From Macrostomum hystrix (taxonomy: Eukaryota > Platyhelminthes > Macrostomidae), in assembly GCA_950097015.1 (NCBI GenBank), contig CATNEN010000003.1, forward strand, positions 6,536,001 through 6,600,000: DNA of 64,000 nucleotides, in the 5' to 3' direction. The translations under genes and the position numbers were made by a program. Below the pieces are notes generated by a model. It ran no database searches. It was not told the DNA's origin and saw nothing but the letters and a program-made list of their open reading frames with translations. Position 1 is the first letter of the stretch; each line of letters opens with the position of its first letter. Shown one piece after another: positions 33,000 to 46,500 of this stretch.

Positions 33000-33165
33000 A
33001 AACTCACCCATAAACTCATGATCTCACTCATGAACTCGTGATCTCAGCCATGAACTCGTGATCTCAGCCATGAACTAGTGTTCTCACACATAAACCCGTG
33101 ATCTCACCCATAAACTCGTGATCTCACTCATTAACTCATGATCTCGCACATATCTCACCCCTGAG
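33000..33165. repeat. Second block of the TGATCTCACTCATGAACTC family
   Basis: About eight degenerate 20 bp units (GAACTCGTGATCTCAGCCAT and similar) match the block at 30.5 kb inside a SINE. Confidence 0.85.
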
Positions 33166-33429
33166 ATGTCTGAACTAAAACTATATTCCTATAATAGACA
33201 ACTAGTTTTGGGTTAGTTGTCTTATCTTAATGAGCAGGGTACTGATATTCTTGCTAATTGATCATTGCAGGAAAAAGTTCATTGGCATTTAGGTATTTTT
33301 TCATTCAAAGTAAAAACTTTACTGATTATCATCATAAAGCATCAGAAATTTTTGCTTCTTGCGTGGACAGAACATTTTCTAACTGCTTTTTTGTGTCTAA
33401 AAGGTTGTATTCTCAGACTAACATGTTGA

Positions 33430-34690
33430 TTCATGTCTAACAGGTTGTGTCCTCTGTTCAACAGGCTGTGTCCTCTGTCTAACAGGTTGTGTTCTCTGTC
33501 TAACAGGTTGTGTCTTCTGTCTAACAGGTTGTGTCCTCTGTCTAACAGGTTGTGTCTTCTGTCTAACAGGTTGCATCCTCTGTCTAACAGGCTGTGTCTT
33601 CTGTCTAACAGGTTGTGTCTTCTGTCTAACAGGTTGCATCCTCTGTCTAACAGGCTGTGTCTTCTGTCTAACAGGTTGCATCCTCTGTCTAACAGGCTGT
33701 GTCTTCTGTCTAACAGGTTTTGTCTTCTGTCTAACAGGTTGTGTCTTCTGTCTAACAGGTTGTGTCTTCTGTCTAAGGCTGTGTTCTCTGTCTAACAGGC
33801 TGTGTCCTCTGTCTAACAGGTTGCGTCTTCTGTCTAAGGCTGTGTCTTCTGTCTAACAGGTTGTGTCTTCTGTCTAACAGGTTGTGTCTTCTGTCTAAGG
33901 CTGTGTTCTCTGTCTAACAGGTTGTGTCTTCTGTCTAAGGCTGTGTCTTCTGTCTAACAGGTTGTGTCTTCTGTCTAACAGGTTGTGTCTTCTGTCTAAC
34001 AGGTTGTGTCTTCTGTCTAACAGGTTGTGTCCTCTGTCTAACAGGTTGTGTCTTCTGTCTAACAGGTTGTGTCTTCTGTCTAACAGGTTGTGTCTTCTGT
34101 CTAACAGGTTGCATCCTCTGTCTAACAGGTTGTGTCCTCTGTCTAACAGTTGTGTCTTCTGTCTAACAGGTTGTGTCTTCTGTCTAACAGGTTGCATCCT
34201 CTGTCTAATAGGTTGCATCCTCTGTCTAACAGGTTGTGTCCTCTGTCTAACAGGTTGTGTCTTCTGTCTAACAGGTTGTGTCCTCTGTCTAACAGGTTGT
34301 GTCTTCTGTCTAACAGGTTGCATCCTCTGTCTAACAGGTTGTGTCTTCTGTCTAACAGGTTGTATCCTCTGTCTAACAGGTTGCATCCTCTGTCTAACAG
34401 GTTGTGTCCTCTGTCTAACAGGCTGTGTCCTCTGTCTAACAGGTTGTGTCTTCTGTCTAACAGGTTGTGTCCTCTGTCTAACAGGCTGTGTCCTCTGTCT
34501 AACAGGTTGTGTCTTCTGTCTAACAGGTTGTGTCTTCTGTCTAACAGGTTGTGTCTTCTGTCTAAGGCTGTGTTCTCTGTCTAACAGGCTGTGTCCTCTG
34601 TCTAACAGGTTGCGTCTTCTGTCTAAGGCTGTGTCTTCTGTCTAACAGGTTGTGTCCTCTGTCTAACAGGTTGCATCCTCTTGGTATTTT
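33430..34690. repeat. Minisatellite, 21 bp unit resembling a 3' splice site
   Basis: About 60 copies of CTGTCTAACAGGTTGTGTCT with T/C variants. Some units lack AACAGGTT (CTGTCTAAGGCTGTG). Each full unit has a pyrimidine-rich run, a branch-point-like CTAAC, and CAG|GTTGTG. Spurious frames occur on both strands. Confidence 0.97.
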
Positions 34691-35250
34691 CGTCCCCTGT
34701 TAAACGTGTTAGTAAACAAATGTTGTGCCTTTACATTTCAAATATTGTTAAAGGTAATTCGATATATATTGAAAGCGACTCACAACCTTTAGTTTTGTAA
34801 AAGAAAATATCAGTGATGCCTAATTAACCTGATTAATTAATTAGTTAATTAATAATTAAAAAACATGACTCAGTCAAGCAGGAAATTTGCTATGTATCAT
34901 GAATTCCCAGGTTTATCAATCCATGCAGCAATGGCTTGCTAACAAATTCTCTATAGGACAGAAAGACCATTTCACTGCTCAAAACTCAAGCCTTTGATCA
35001 GAGGCTGTCATTTGACTATATAGGCCTTTGAGATCGTTTAAGAGTGCGTGAGTAGGCGCCTCTTTGTTAATCTGATATTGTTATGAAGCCATCTATAAGT
35101 GCTTGTTATAACTTGGTACCGCTGTTTGGCTGTTTGCTACGCTTGCATTAGTTGTTAGCTTTTGCATCTTATTTCTGCTTTGACCATTGTTTTTTTATAA
35201 CATCTTTATTATTACACGCCTGCCGCTTCGCCAGTCGCCAAATTTCCAGC
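34691..35250. other. Unassigned spacer before the hAT element
   Basis: AT-rich, no coding frame and no repeat recognised. Confidence 0.3.
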
Positions 35251-35258
35251 CTATAGCT

Positions 35259-36167
35259 CAGGGGTAGGCAACTTATTTGCTGGCGGGCCAAAGTGAGAAC
35301 CTAAAAGACGACAGCGGGCCGCATTAACTGTATAAATATGAGATAGGGGAGAGATGAGATTAGACATGGGATAGATTAGACACAGGAGAGATTAGACACG
35401 GGAGAGATTAGACATGGGGGAAATTAGACACGGTAGAGATTAGACACGGGAGAGATTAGACACGGGAGAGATTAGACACGGGAGAGATTAGACATGGGAG
35501 AGATTAGATACGAGAGCGATGAGACACGAGAGAGATTAGACACGGGAGAGATTAGACACGGGAGAGATTAGACACGGGAGAGATTAGACATGGGAGAGAT
35601 TAGACATGGGGGAAATTAGACACAGGAGAAATTAGACACGGGAGAGATTAGACACGGGAGAGATTAGACACGGGAGAGATTAGACACGGGAGAAATTAGA
35701 CACGGGAGAGATTACGATGAGACACGAGAGAGATTAGACACGGGAGAGATTAGACACGGGAGAGATTAGACACGGGAGAGATTAGACACGGGAGAAATTA
35801 GACACGGGAGAGATTAGACACGGGAGAGATTAGACACGGGAGAGATTAGATACGAGAGCGATGAGACACGAGAGAGATTAGACACGGGAGAGATTAGACA
35901 CGGGAGAGATTAGACACGGGAGAAATTAGACACGGGAGAGATTAGATACGAGAGCGATGAGACACGAGAGAGATTAGACACGGGAGAGATTAGACACGGG
36001 AGAGATTAGACACGGGAGAGATGAGACACGGGAGAAATTAGACACGGGAGAGATTAGACACGGGAGAGATGAAACAGGACACTGTAGATGTCAGAAGGGG
36101 CAACGGGCCGGATTTGGGAGCTTCGAGGGCCGCATCTGGCCCGTGGGCCGGAGTTTGCCGACCCCTG
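35259..36167. mobile_element. Non-autonomous hAT-type element (MITE) with an internal minisatellite
   Basis: The element begins CAGGGGTAGGCAACTTA and ends with the reverse complement of CAGGGGTCGGCAAACTC, so the terminal inverted repeats are near perfect. The 8 bp duplication CTATAGCT flanks it exactly (35251-35258 and 36168-36175), which is the hAT signature. Subterminal GGGCCGC and GGCCCG motifs are typical of hAT elements. There is no transposase frame; the interior is almost entirely a minisatellite. Confidence 0.93.
35340..36075. repeat. Purine-rich minisatellite, 16 bp unit, inside the hAT element
   Basis: About 45 copies of GAGAGATTAGACACGG with ATGAGACACGAG variants that recur as blocks. 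It fills the interior of the transposon between its subterminal regions. Confidence 0.96.
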
Positions 36168-36175
36168 CTATAGCT

Positions 36176-37094
36176 ATTTTTGCTATTTTTTTATCTGCCT
36201 TTTTTTAACTAACATCTTAATATCTTCAGAAAAAGCTAGGGAAATAGCTAAAAAAGAAAGTAGTTTACTACATACTAACGATTTTGAACGTACCAACCAA
36301 TGTACATTCAAGCATTTTTATGGTTTTAAAAAACTCAAGTTTCAAGTGCAGAATTAAGCGCAACGCTTTCAAGTCGACGCTCATGGTTTGAAGAAGATCA
36401 AGCTGCAAGTATTTTTTAATAAAAGAAACTGATACGAATCGAATAAATTTATCCAATGGGATCTGGGATTTGGGATCGACTAATTCGAGATAGACTGCAT
36501 CTGAATTGTATTTAGTGATTTGAATTTGTAGCTGGCATCTTTTTTCTATAGTGCGTGTATAGGGCGTGGCTACTGCACGACAGCCCCATGCATAAGCTTC
36601 TCACTGTCAAATCCGTCTTATCTTCTAATCCTATAAAAATCCTCCACCCCAACGCTGTCGCATCCGCCCCTATCACGACTGGCCTTTTTAACTTTTCCGT
36701 GTTCGTCAGACAGACAGACAGAAATCATAGAAAAGAAATGGAAGACAAATTGCCAATGTCAGGATTATTAGGGATATTGTGATGCGAGACAGGGATTAAT
36801 TGAAATTTACCTTCATCTGAGTCTAATCTCCGTCGCGTGTTTCGCGAAAATTGACGTCTATAGGGGTAAAATTGAGTCGCGATCACGAACCGTGTTTAAT
36901 CTGATGATGTTCTGGGCGACTCCAGTTGAAACTCGATAATTGCTAGAGCTCAGGTTTAAGATTTGGTCGCTGAAACAGGTGTTTCTGTGGATTTTCCCGA
37001 AGAATTTGAGAACTGAGAAGCTAATTAGTTTAATGTGTAGTGGCTTTTCAAGTCAATTTAGTTAAAATCTAAGGCCAACCACCGATTGAACAAA
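36176..37094. other. Unassigned spacer upstream of the membrane-protein gene
   Basis: A 75-codon frame at 36555 has no recognisable motif. A CAGACAGACAGACAG run lies near 36709. No gene can be supported. Confidence 0.35.
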
Positions 37095-37400
37095 TTCAGT
37101 TCCATCTAATCTCATAGTCTGTTCCATCGAATCTCATACTTAGTTCCATCTAATCTCATAGTCTTTTCCATCATCTAATCTCATAGTCTGTTCCATCTAA
37201 TCTCATCTTAGTTCCATCTAAACTCATACTTAGTTCCATCTAATCTCATAGTCTTTTCCATCATCTAATCTCATAGTCTGTTCCATCTAGTCTCATAGTC
37301 AGTTCCATCTAAACTCATAGTCTGTTCCATCTAGTCTCATAGTCAGTTCCATCTAAACTCATTGTCTGTTCCATCTAATCTGTTCCGTCTAATCTTATAA
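37095..37400. repeat. Minisatellite, about 21 bp unit, 5' of the membrane-protein gene
   Basis: About 14 copies of GTTCCATCTAATCTCATAGTC and variants lie 170 bp upstream of the putative first coding exon. Confidence 0.92.
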
Positions 37401-37569
37401 TCTTACAGACTAATCTAGTCTAATTTCTTTTCTCGTATTTTCTAATCGATACAATCGCATAGTATGGTAAATTGCTAAATCTTAAATTAATCGTTAATCT
37501 CAATTACTTCTAATTGACCCTATTAGTTTAACCTTTGTTAATTTACATTTAAACTTCTTTTCAACAAGG

Positions 37570-40500
37570 ATGTCCACCACAGCAGCCGGCAATGTGCCGC
37601 AGCAGCAGCAGCAGCAGCAGCCCAACAGCTTGCTAGATGCTCCATTTTGGATCGGTGCGATAATCCTTATCGGCATATTGTTAATCCTTGGCTTTGTTCT
37701 ATGCCTGAAACGCCACTATGAAGATGACATTTCCCAGTGCAGGCCGTGCCGTAAGAGAACTCCAGCCGCTAATCCAGAAGAGAACTTGTACAGTGAGTTT
37801 CACAACCTGATCCTGTAATGTCCTCTAATGTACTTTATAATCATTTGTACTTTTAAACTCGCTTACTTCACTGGAGTTCCCTTCCTAATTAGGGTTCCAA
37901 AAACTGTTTGGCGTGTCATATTTTATCACCCAATCCGATTTTTGCGACAGTTTTTACACCTGTTATCAGTTCATTAATTAAGATAACAGTTCAACACCTT
38001 TTTAATTATACCAAACAGTAGAAAGACGACGTATTTCAAACACGCGCTTTTTTCTATATCTTCTAAACCACTCAACCAATCCGACCGAACAACGTCCTGA
38101 ATCACAAGACATCGGCATGGTCAATATTCAATGATTCTCGTCGGGGTGTCCAGTGGCAAAAACCACCAATATAGGCGAAAAAAATAGTAAAAAATATTTT
38201 CTAGCCGAAATAAGAGAGTGAGTAAGGTCGCTCTTAATATTCTCTGACCAACCAAGGTAGACCTTATTCTAATAATTCAGGTGTGAAATTACCAGACAGG
38301 TAAACACAGCCAAGCGTACGTACACCTCCTATATTCTACAGACGTGATGCGACTCGGAGCTTCCAAACGGCGCATCTCACTGCCGCCTCATCAGCTGGCT
38401 TCAGCCTCAGCGCTAGACGGGGCCTCGGCTTTGAGCGACTGCAACACACCGACGAGTACAAGGCCAGAGGCCTATGATGCTGTGAGTCGGTCTGTTAGTG
38501 AGTCTTTGGAATAGCCACGGAGTCCGTTTAACTGATGTATGTCACCTAGCTTGTCGCTTATTGACTCATTTTTATTCTGGGAAATCATTTGATAAAGGTG
38601 AGTGGCAAAGTGCATGGTCTAACACGTTTGTGGCGAGGCCACATTTTTTGCAGCCTCGGAGAGAGGGCTTTGGGGCTTGTCGTGCAGTTTACATACGAGT
38701 ACTTAAGGACCAACCTTTCCCAAACTGATGGTCAAATTTTATTCTTTCTACAAGCAAGATTTTGGAAATTCGACTCGAATTATTGACTAGAAAATTGAAA
38801 CCCGCAGCTTATTAATATTTCACGATTGTTTTTGAAGGAAATTCGATTCGGTAAGAAAACTCTAATGCACAATGCTCTCTCAGCGAGAAAGCCAGGCTAT
38901 TGCTATAGGCCCTCAGGGAAATCGATTTCCAGATATCCTGTGTCAATACGATGGAGGGGCTGCTGCATCTGTTCGCAGACTCTGCCCCCAAAAAGGCTCA
39001 GAAAAGCAAACTATTCGGTCACTCTCTTACTCGCCCTTTAACTTTCTAGAAAAATTTACCTTCTTTTTACCTTTTTAACTCTAAACTACAATGTAAGTAC
39101 AATCAAAAGTACTTCTTAGATAGTACCTGAATTTCTGGACCAATGACTTGGGTGAAATTATTACGAAATATCTGATATAGCTTTACCGAACGTAAAAATC
39201 TCGTCCCAACCAGCAATGTCACTCGGGGGGTCGGTGGCAGAGCGGTTAACGCGTTTGCCTCTCCCAACACGGTCCCTGAGTTCGATTCCACGGCGAGGCC
39301 ACATTTATTTGGGGCGCAGCCGCGTAGAGAAGGCTTGGGGGCTTGTCGTGCAATGTAAATTTGTGTGCGTGTGTGCTCAGGAGTCAGCGAAATGGGCAGA
39401 ATTGCCTCCTCGCTGGCTGTGGGTCTAGTGTCACCAAATGATGTGCCATTGCCTGCAGCCCTCCTGCAATTATTGTTTTTATTAATGGCACTCTGCGCTA
39501 CAGATGTAAATTGGTTTGAAATCTCGTCTCTCTGAGTTTCAGTGACGCCACTCAGTGACGTATTTCCAATGAAAGTCCTCACCCTGTCTATCGTGTTTAT
39601 TAAATATCTTATTCGATCGTATTCGATCTCTTCCTCGCAGTCTCCGGACACTCGACAGCAGCGATGCCGTCGTCAGGAAGCAGCCGAGCGCTTCTTCGCA
39701 GCCGTCACCCATGGCGCAGACAGCCTACTGCCTGCTCCGCACTCTGGCGCAACAGCCATCGACATAGTCGATTGCAGGTCCAGCTCACCTTCTAACGGCG
39801 TCGGCAACGGTAGGCGAATTCTTGCAGCCGCCGATGTACACTTTCAGCTGCCGGAATCTCCGACTCAATCGCGGTCGGCGTCTCCGCCGGCCCAGCCGGG
39901 CTGCGTTGTCATTCAGGTGGAGCCGCCGCCAACGGAAGACGAGGCTAACGACGAAGATTTCGAGGCGTCCGTCGAGGAGGCCTCTAGCGGCTCGCTGCGA
40001 CATCAACCAGTCGCTGCAGCTGCTGTCCTCGATGAAGACGAGGAGCAGGCGTTGAATGCCCTAGTCGAGGAGGTGGCCAATCGCATTCTGGGCATGTCTC
40101 ACTCGGTTGAAAATCTGCTGCAACTTGCCAATGATGACGATGGCACCACGAAAGCTGGCTTCAAGCGTCGAAGCCTTCTGGCCGATCCTCGGCGACGCCA
40201 GGATTCGCTCGCAACGTCGGAATTCAACACAGCATCGGCACCTGACAGAAGGCGCACTGGCAGACAGCGGGAATTCGCGAAGAATCGTTCGCTGACCATG
40301 GCGAACACGGAGACGACGACAACGGAGGGCTCCAACAAGAGCTCCTCGGTTCGCAAGCATCGCAAGCACCATCGCCGACGCCGTGGTCGACAAGATCAGC
40401 GATGCAACTCGGCGACGCTTGAACAGCGCGATATGGATGACAACGAATTCTGGGCTTCGGCGTCAACAGCGGCTGGTGGAAAACTGCGGCAGGACTCAAA

Positions 40501-43500
40501 CGACTCGAGCAGTTACGGCGGGTTGTGCCGCAGCTGTTGCAGCCTACCGGTGCCCGCCCTGCTGCAGCAGAAGCTGAGCAGCTCAACGCGACAGAGGTGC
40601 GACGATTCTCTGAGTATCCATCCCGGATCAGTAGACGATGATCGCAGTCTGGTCGATCGGCTGGTTCGCCAGGCTTCGTCCGGCTGCGGGTGTCGTGACT
40701 GTCGGCGCGGCTTTCGCGACGGCCTTCGCGATCTTCGTCGGCGCTTTCACTTGGCGGCGGCAGCAACGGCTCGAGAACAGCCGGACACTCTTGAAGGGGT
40801 TCAGCAGCAGCACCGAAGGCATCACTATTCGCTGCAGCATCATCATCACTCACATCATCGAAGTCATCGACATCATCGACAGCATCGCTGCCTACCCACG
40901 ACGGAGGACCTGCGCGAGGAAGATGTCGCTGATGACGAAGAAGTCGCAGCAGCAGCAGCAGGAGACGCGTTGCAGCAGAGCGTTGTGGCCACGTGGGTTG
41001 TGAAGCACTCAGCCGGCGATGCGAAACAGCTTCATCGATGCAACTCCATTGAGGACATGAATGCAGCCAAGACTTGCGCCATGACGGAGCCACTGAGGGC
41101 AGACGCTGGCGTTTCGGAGTCCAAGCTGGACTCATTGGCGGCTTCGTCGACAAGGAAACGAAGACCTCTGGTGAAAGCGAATAGCGATGAAATTGTGTAC
41201 GAGGTAAGGCGTTCATTATTAGACGCTCTATCGCTGTTACATGTCTGGATGTCTTGCAATCAGGGGGGTTTGCGGAGCGGTAAGTCGACCCACTAAAAAT
41301 CGCATTCTCAAATCGCAGGAAACTGACATTCCGCTTGACAAGCTGCACAATCAGTTTCTAAGAGAAGCTTCCGAAGCGAACATCGCTTCTGCTTCTGCCT
41401 GCGCTGCCGCTTCCGGCGAAGCCTCCAAACGCGGTCTCAATTTTTATGATGTCACAGCGATATCGTCGACCACGAAACAATCGCCAAACAGTCGCCAAAC
41501 AATCGTCACGCCGACCCTCCTGCTGGTGCCACCGTCAGATCCGTCGGTAACCTTCGAATCCGCGCCCCAGTGTCATTCGCCGACGCCGTCAATGGCCGTC
41601 GCCGACGCGGTGCCCGTTGTGGCCGGCGATACTTTCATCTACGTGGAGGACTGGACATGTCGCAACCTGGAGTCCCACTCGGCCATCCTGCCTGCCGCGG
41701 GCTTCGAGCAGAGGCGCCGGCAGCTGCAGCGACGGAGGCGCCACCAGACTCAGAAGGAGAATCGGCGCCGATCGAAATCGCCCCGGCCGCAGACGTTGAA
41801 TAAGTCGACGCCGCAAAAATCGCAGCATCAGCAGCATCAGCAGCAGCAGCAGCATCAGCAGCATCAGCAGCATCAGCAGCATCAACAGCAGCAGCAGCAG
41901 CATCAGCAGCATCAGCAGCATCAGCAGCAGCAGCAGCATCAGCAGCATCAGCAGCATCAGCAGCAGCAGCAGCATCAGCAGCATAAGGAGCATCAGCAGC
42001 CGAACTCTTCACCGGAACAGCAGTCTAAAGAGGAAAACTCCAGCGATAGCGTCATTGCCAGATCTTCTGAACCGAATTCCCTTGCCAACAGCAGTAGCGG
42101 AGACGAGAACTCGATGGCGCCACGACCAATGGCATATACCGCTGCCGGGGTCGCTGAGACGATGACAGCGAAGGCACCTTTGCAGACTCGATTAAAGAGG
42201 CTTGGAGATTCGGCCTATCAGACTCACGAGAGCTCGTCGGATGCCATTGTGTTCGGAGTTAAGGCGAGGTGAGACTAACGAACAATTTTCAAGAGTGACA
42301 ATTTTAACAACAAAAGACATCCCGACTCTTGACAGATCCGATGCCCACCTGGACGAGGACCTAAAATTGGCAGCCAGAAAGCTGACCAATCACCTGGACA
42401 GTCGACAGAAAAGCTTCAGATGCTTGCAGAATGGCTTGGATAGGTGAATATTCCTATGAAGTTTAATTGGGTTAGAAAATAGTTGTAATATATATGATCA
42501 GGAAGTGATCAAGAATGTGAGAGTGACAGAATCCGGGAGAGAGTGACAGAATCCGATAACGAGTGACAGTATCCGATAGAGAAGGACAGAATCCGATAGA
42601 GAGAGTGACAGAATCCTTAAGAGAGAGTGACAGAATCCTAAAGAGAGGGTGACAGAATCCTAAAGAGAGAGTGACAGAATCCTAAAGAGAGGGTGACAGA
42701 ATCCGATAGAGAGTGACAGAATCCGATAAAGAGTGACAGTATCCGATAGAGAGTGACAGTATCCGATAGAGAGTGACAGTATCCGATAGAGAGTGACAGT
42801 ATCCGATAGAGAGTGACAGAATCCGATAGAGAGTGACAGAATCCGATAGAGAGTGACAGAATCCGATAGAGAGTGACAGAATCCGGGAGAGAGTGACAGA
42901 ATCCGGGAGAGAGTGACAGAATCCGGGAAAGAGTGACAGAAGAGTGACTGAGGAAGTGAAAGAATCTAAGAGATATCATCTACAATTAGATATTTCTTAC
43001 CGAGTGTAAAAATTTTTTTTATTCCAAGACACTCACAATACACACAGTCTTTTAAGGTAAAAAAAAATCGGTCAAATGTGTGCAAAAAATATCCTACTTC
43101 AATTAGACACACAAATGAAAGTTGTCAGACAGTTCATTCGTACTAAAAATATTGGCACTAATTCTGTCGCGTTAAATTAATCACGACAAGATGCAAAATC
43201 TGCTACGACTCACTAATCCACTAGTAAAGAAAGAGCCTAAATTGAGTTACGACCAGGCAAAACACGAAATGATATTTTATGCCCTAATTAGCATCTTCTA
43301 GAACGATCATCTTCTAGGAGACAGGAAATAGGAGAGGGAGACAGAGGAACTGAGAGAGGGAGACAGAGGAAATGAGTGAGGGAGACAGGAAATAGGAGAG
43401 GGAGACAGAGGAACTGAGAGAGGGAGACAGAGGAACTGAGAGAAGGAGACAGAGGAACTGAGAGAGGGAGACAGAGGAACTGAGAGAAGGAGACAGAGGA

Positions 43501-46500
43501 ACTGAGAGAGGGAGACAGAGGAACTGAGAGAAGGAGACAGAGGAACTGAGAGAGGGAGACAGAGGAACTGAGAGAAGGAGACAGAGGAACTGAGAGAGGG
43601 AGACAGAGGAACTGAGAGAGAAATACAGAGGAACTGAGAGTGGGAGACAGAGGAACTGAGAGAGGAATACAGAGGAACTGAGAGTGGGAGACAGAGGAAC
43701 TGAGAGAGGGAGACAGAGGAACTGAGAGAGAAATACAGAGGAACTGAGAGAAGGAGACAGGAACTGAGAGAAGGAGACAGAGGAAATGAGTGAGGGAGAC
43801 AGAGGAAATGAGTGAGGGAGACAGGAAATAGGAGAGGGAGACAGAGGAACTGAGAGAAGGAGACAGAGGAACTGAGAGAGGGAGACAGAGGAACTGAGAG
43901 AGGGAGACAGAGGAACTGAGAGAAGGAGACAGAGGAACTGAGAGAGGGAGACAGAGGAACTGAGAGAGGGAGACAGGGGAACTGGGAGAGGGAGACAGGA
44001 AATACTGGAATAGGAGATGGAGACAGAGGAACTGAGAGAGGGAGACAGAGGAACTGAGAGAGGGAGACAGAGGAACTGAGAGAGGGAGACAGAGGAACTG
44101 AGAGAGGGAGACAGAGGAACTGAGAGAGGGAGACAGAGGAACTGAGAGAGGGAGACAGAGGAACTGAGAGAGGGAGACAGAGGAACTGAGAGAGGAATAC
44201 AGAGGAACTGAGAGAGGGAGACAGAGGAACTGAGAAAAGGAGACAGAGGAACTGAGAGAGGGAGACAGAGGAACTGAGAGAGGCAGACAGAGGAACTGAG
44301 AGAGGAATACAGAGGAACTGAGAGAGGGAGACAGAGGAACTGAGAAAAGGAGACACAGGAACTGAGAGAGGCAGACAGAGGAACTGAGAGAGGGAGACAG
44401 AGGAACTGAGAGAGGGAGACAGAGGAACTGAGAGAGGTAGACAGAGGAACTGAGAGAGGGAGACAGAGGAACTGAGAGAGGGAGACAGAGGAACTGAGAG
44501 AGGAATACAGAGGAACTGAGAGAGGGAGACAGAGGAACTGAGAGAGGTAGACAGAGGAACTGGGAGAGGGAGACAGAGGAACTGAGAGAGGGAGACAGAG
44601 GAACTGAGAGAGGGAGACAGAGGAACTGAGAAAAGGAGACAGAGGAACTGAGAGAGGCAGACAGAGGAACTGAGAGAGGAATACAGAGGAACTGAGAGAG
44701 GGAGACAGAGGAACTGAGAAAAGGAGACACAGGAACTGAGAGAGGCAGACAGAGGAACTGAGAGAGGGAGACAGAGGAACTGAGAGAGGGAGACAGAGGA
44801 ACTGAGAGAGGGAGACAGAGGAACTGAGAGAGGGAGACAGAGGAACTGAGAAAAGGAGACACAGGAACTGAGAGAGGCAGACAGAGGAACTGAGAGAGGG
44901 AGACAGAGGAACTGAGAGAGGGAGACAGAGGAACTGAGAGAGGGAGACAGAGGAACTGAGAGAGGGAGACAGAGGAACTGAGAGAGGGAGACAGAGGAAC
45001 TGAGAAAAGGAGACAGAGGAACTGAGAGAGGGAGACAGAGGAACTGAGAGAGGGAGACAGAGGAACTGAGAGAGGGAGACAGAGGAACTGAGAGAGGGAG
45101 ACAGAGGAACTGAGAGAGGGAGACAGAGGAACTGAGAAAAGGAGACACAGGAACTGAGAGAGGCAGACAGAGGAACTGAGAGAGGGAGACAGAGGAACTG
45201 AGAGAGGGAGACAGAGGAACTGAGAGAGGGAGACAGAGGAACTGAGAGAGGGAGACAGAGGAACTGAGAGAGGGAGACAGAGGAACTGAGAGAGGGAGAC
45301 AGAGGAACTGAGAGAGGGAGACAGAGGAACTGAGAGAGGGAGACAGAGGAACTGAGAGAGGGAGACAGAGGAACTGAGAGAGGGAGACAGAGGAACTGAG
45401 AGAGGGAGACAGAGGAACTGAGAGAGGGAGACAGAGGAACTGAGAGAGGGAGACAGAGGAACTGAGAGAGGTAGACAGAGGAACTGGGAGAGGGAGACAG
45501 AGGAACTGAGAGATCTCAACCTACTGAAGTGCTAGATTTCCAATTTCGGAGTAATAAAAATACTGCATGAAAAAATGAGAAAATCTTGTTTCTCTGTTCT
45601 TAAAATTTTATTTTCTTTGATCTCTTCTTCAAAGGTTGAAGCAAATTTCGACGCGAAAGTTAATATGTTTAATTTCTGGGTAGCTGAGAACAGATTAGGA
45701 TCTAGGGTATATAAGTCATAAACGCGCTTGTATTTTGCTGTCTTCGGTTTTTGGGTGTGGCCCAAAATGTCCTTACAATGTCCTTTGAGTCATTTATACA
45801 CAAGATGAGGTCCGGATGAGGTGTGTTTGAAATACCGGCTATAAAGGCTTAACATTTAAACCGCGGATTTAAACAAAACAAGTGTGTGACGCGTTTTAAA
45901 AAACTACAGGTGCAGAGAGAGGGTAAGAGATGGGGTTAGATAAAGGGGAAAATTGTTGGGAAAAGACAAAACAAGAGATATGAGCAGAATTTGGGAATAA
46001 ATTGAGAAAGAATGCAGAAATAGGTGGGGGAGAAGGTAAGAAGATGATATGGGAAGCAAAACATAAAGTGACTGGAAGTGAGAGAGAAGAGATGAGATTG
46101 GGAAGAGATGGGAAGAGAGAGAAGGAAGAGATGGAAAGAGATGGGAAGAGATGGGAAGAGAGAGAGGGAAGAGATGGGAAGAGAGAGAGAATGAAGAGAT
46201 GGAATGAGAGAGAGGGAAGATATGGGAAGGGAGAGAGAATGAAGAGATGGAATGAGAGAGAGGGAAGAGATAGGAAAAGAGAGAGAATGAAGAGATGGAA
46301 TGAGAGAGAGGGAAGAGATGGGAAAAGAGAGAGAATGAAGAGATGGAATGAGAGAGAGGGAAGAGATGGGAAGAGAGAGAATGAAGAGATGGGAAGAGAG
46401 AGAGGGAAGAGATGGGAAGAGAGAGAGGGAAGAGATGGGAAGAGAGAGAATGAAGAGATGGGAAGAGAGAGAATGAAGAGATGGGAAGAGAGAGGGAAGA

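Noticed and set aside
40224-41348. 374-codon minus-strand frame
   Set aside because: Antisense shadow of exon 3 of the plus-strand membrane-protein gene, which has the consistent splice chain.
43288-45519. Minus-strand frames of 743 and 613 codons
   Set aside because: They are read-throughs of a 22 bp minisatellite, whose length gives the same stop-free 22-residue repeat in shifted frames. There is no start context, domain or splice support.
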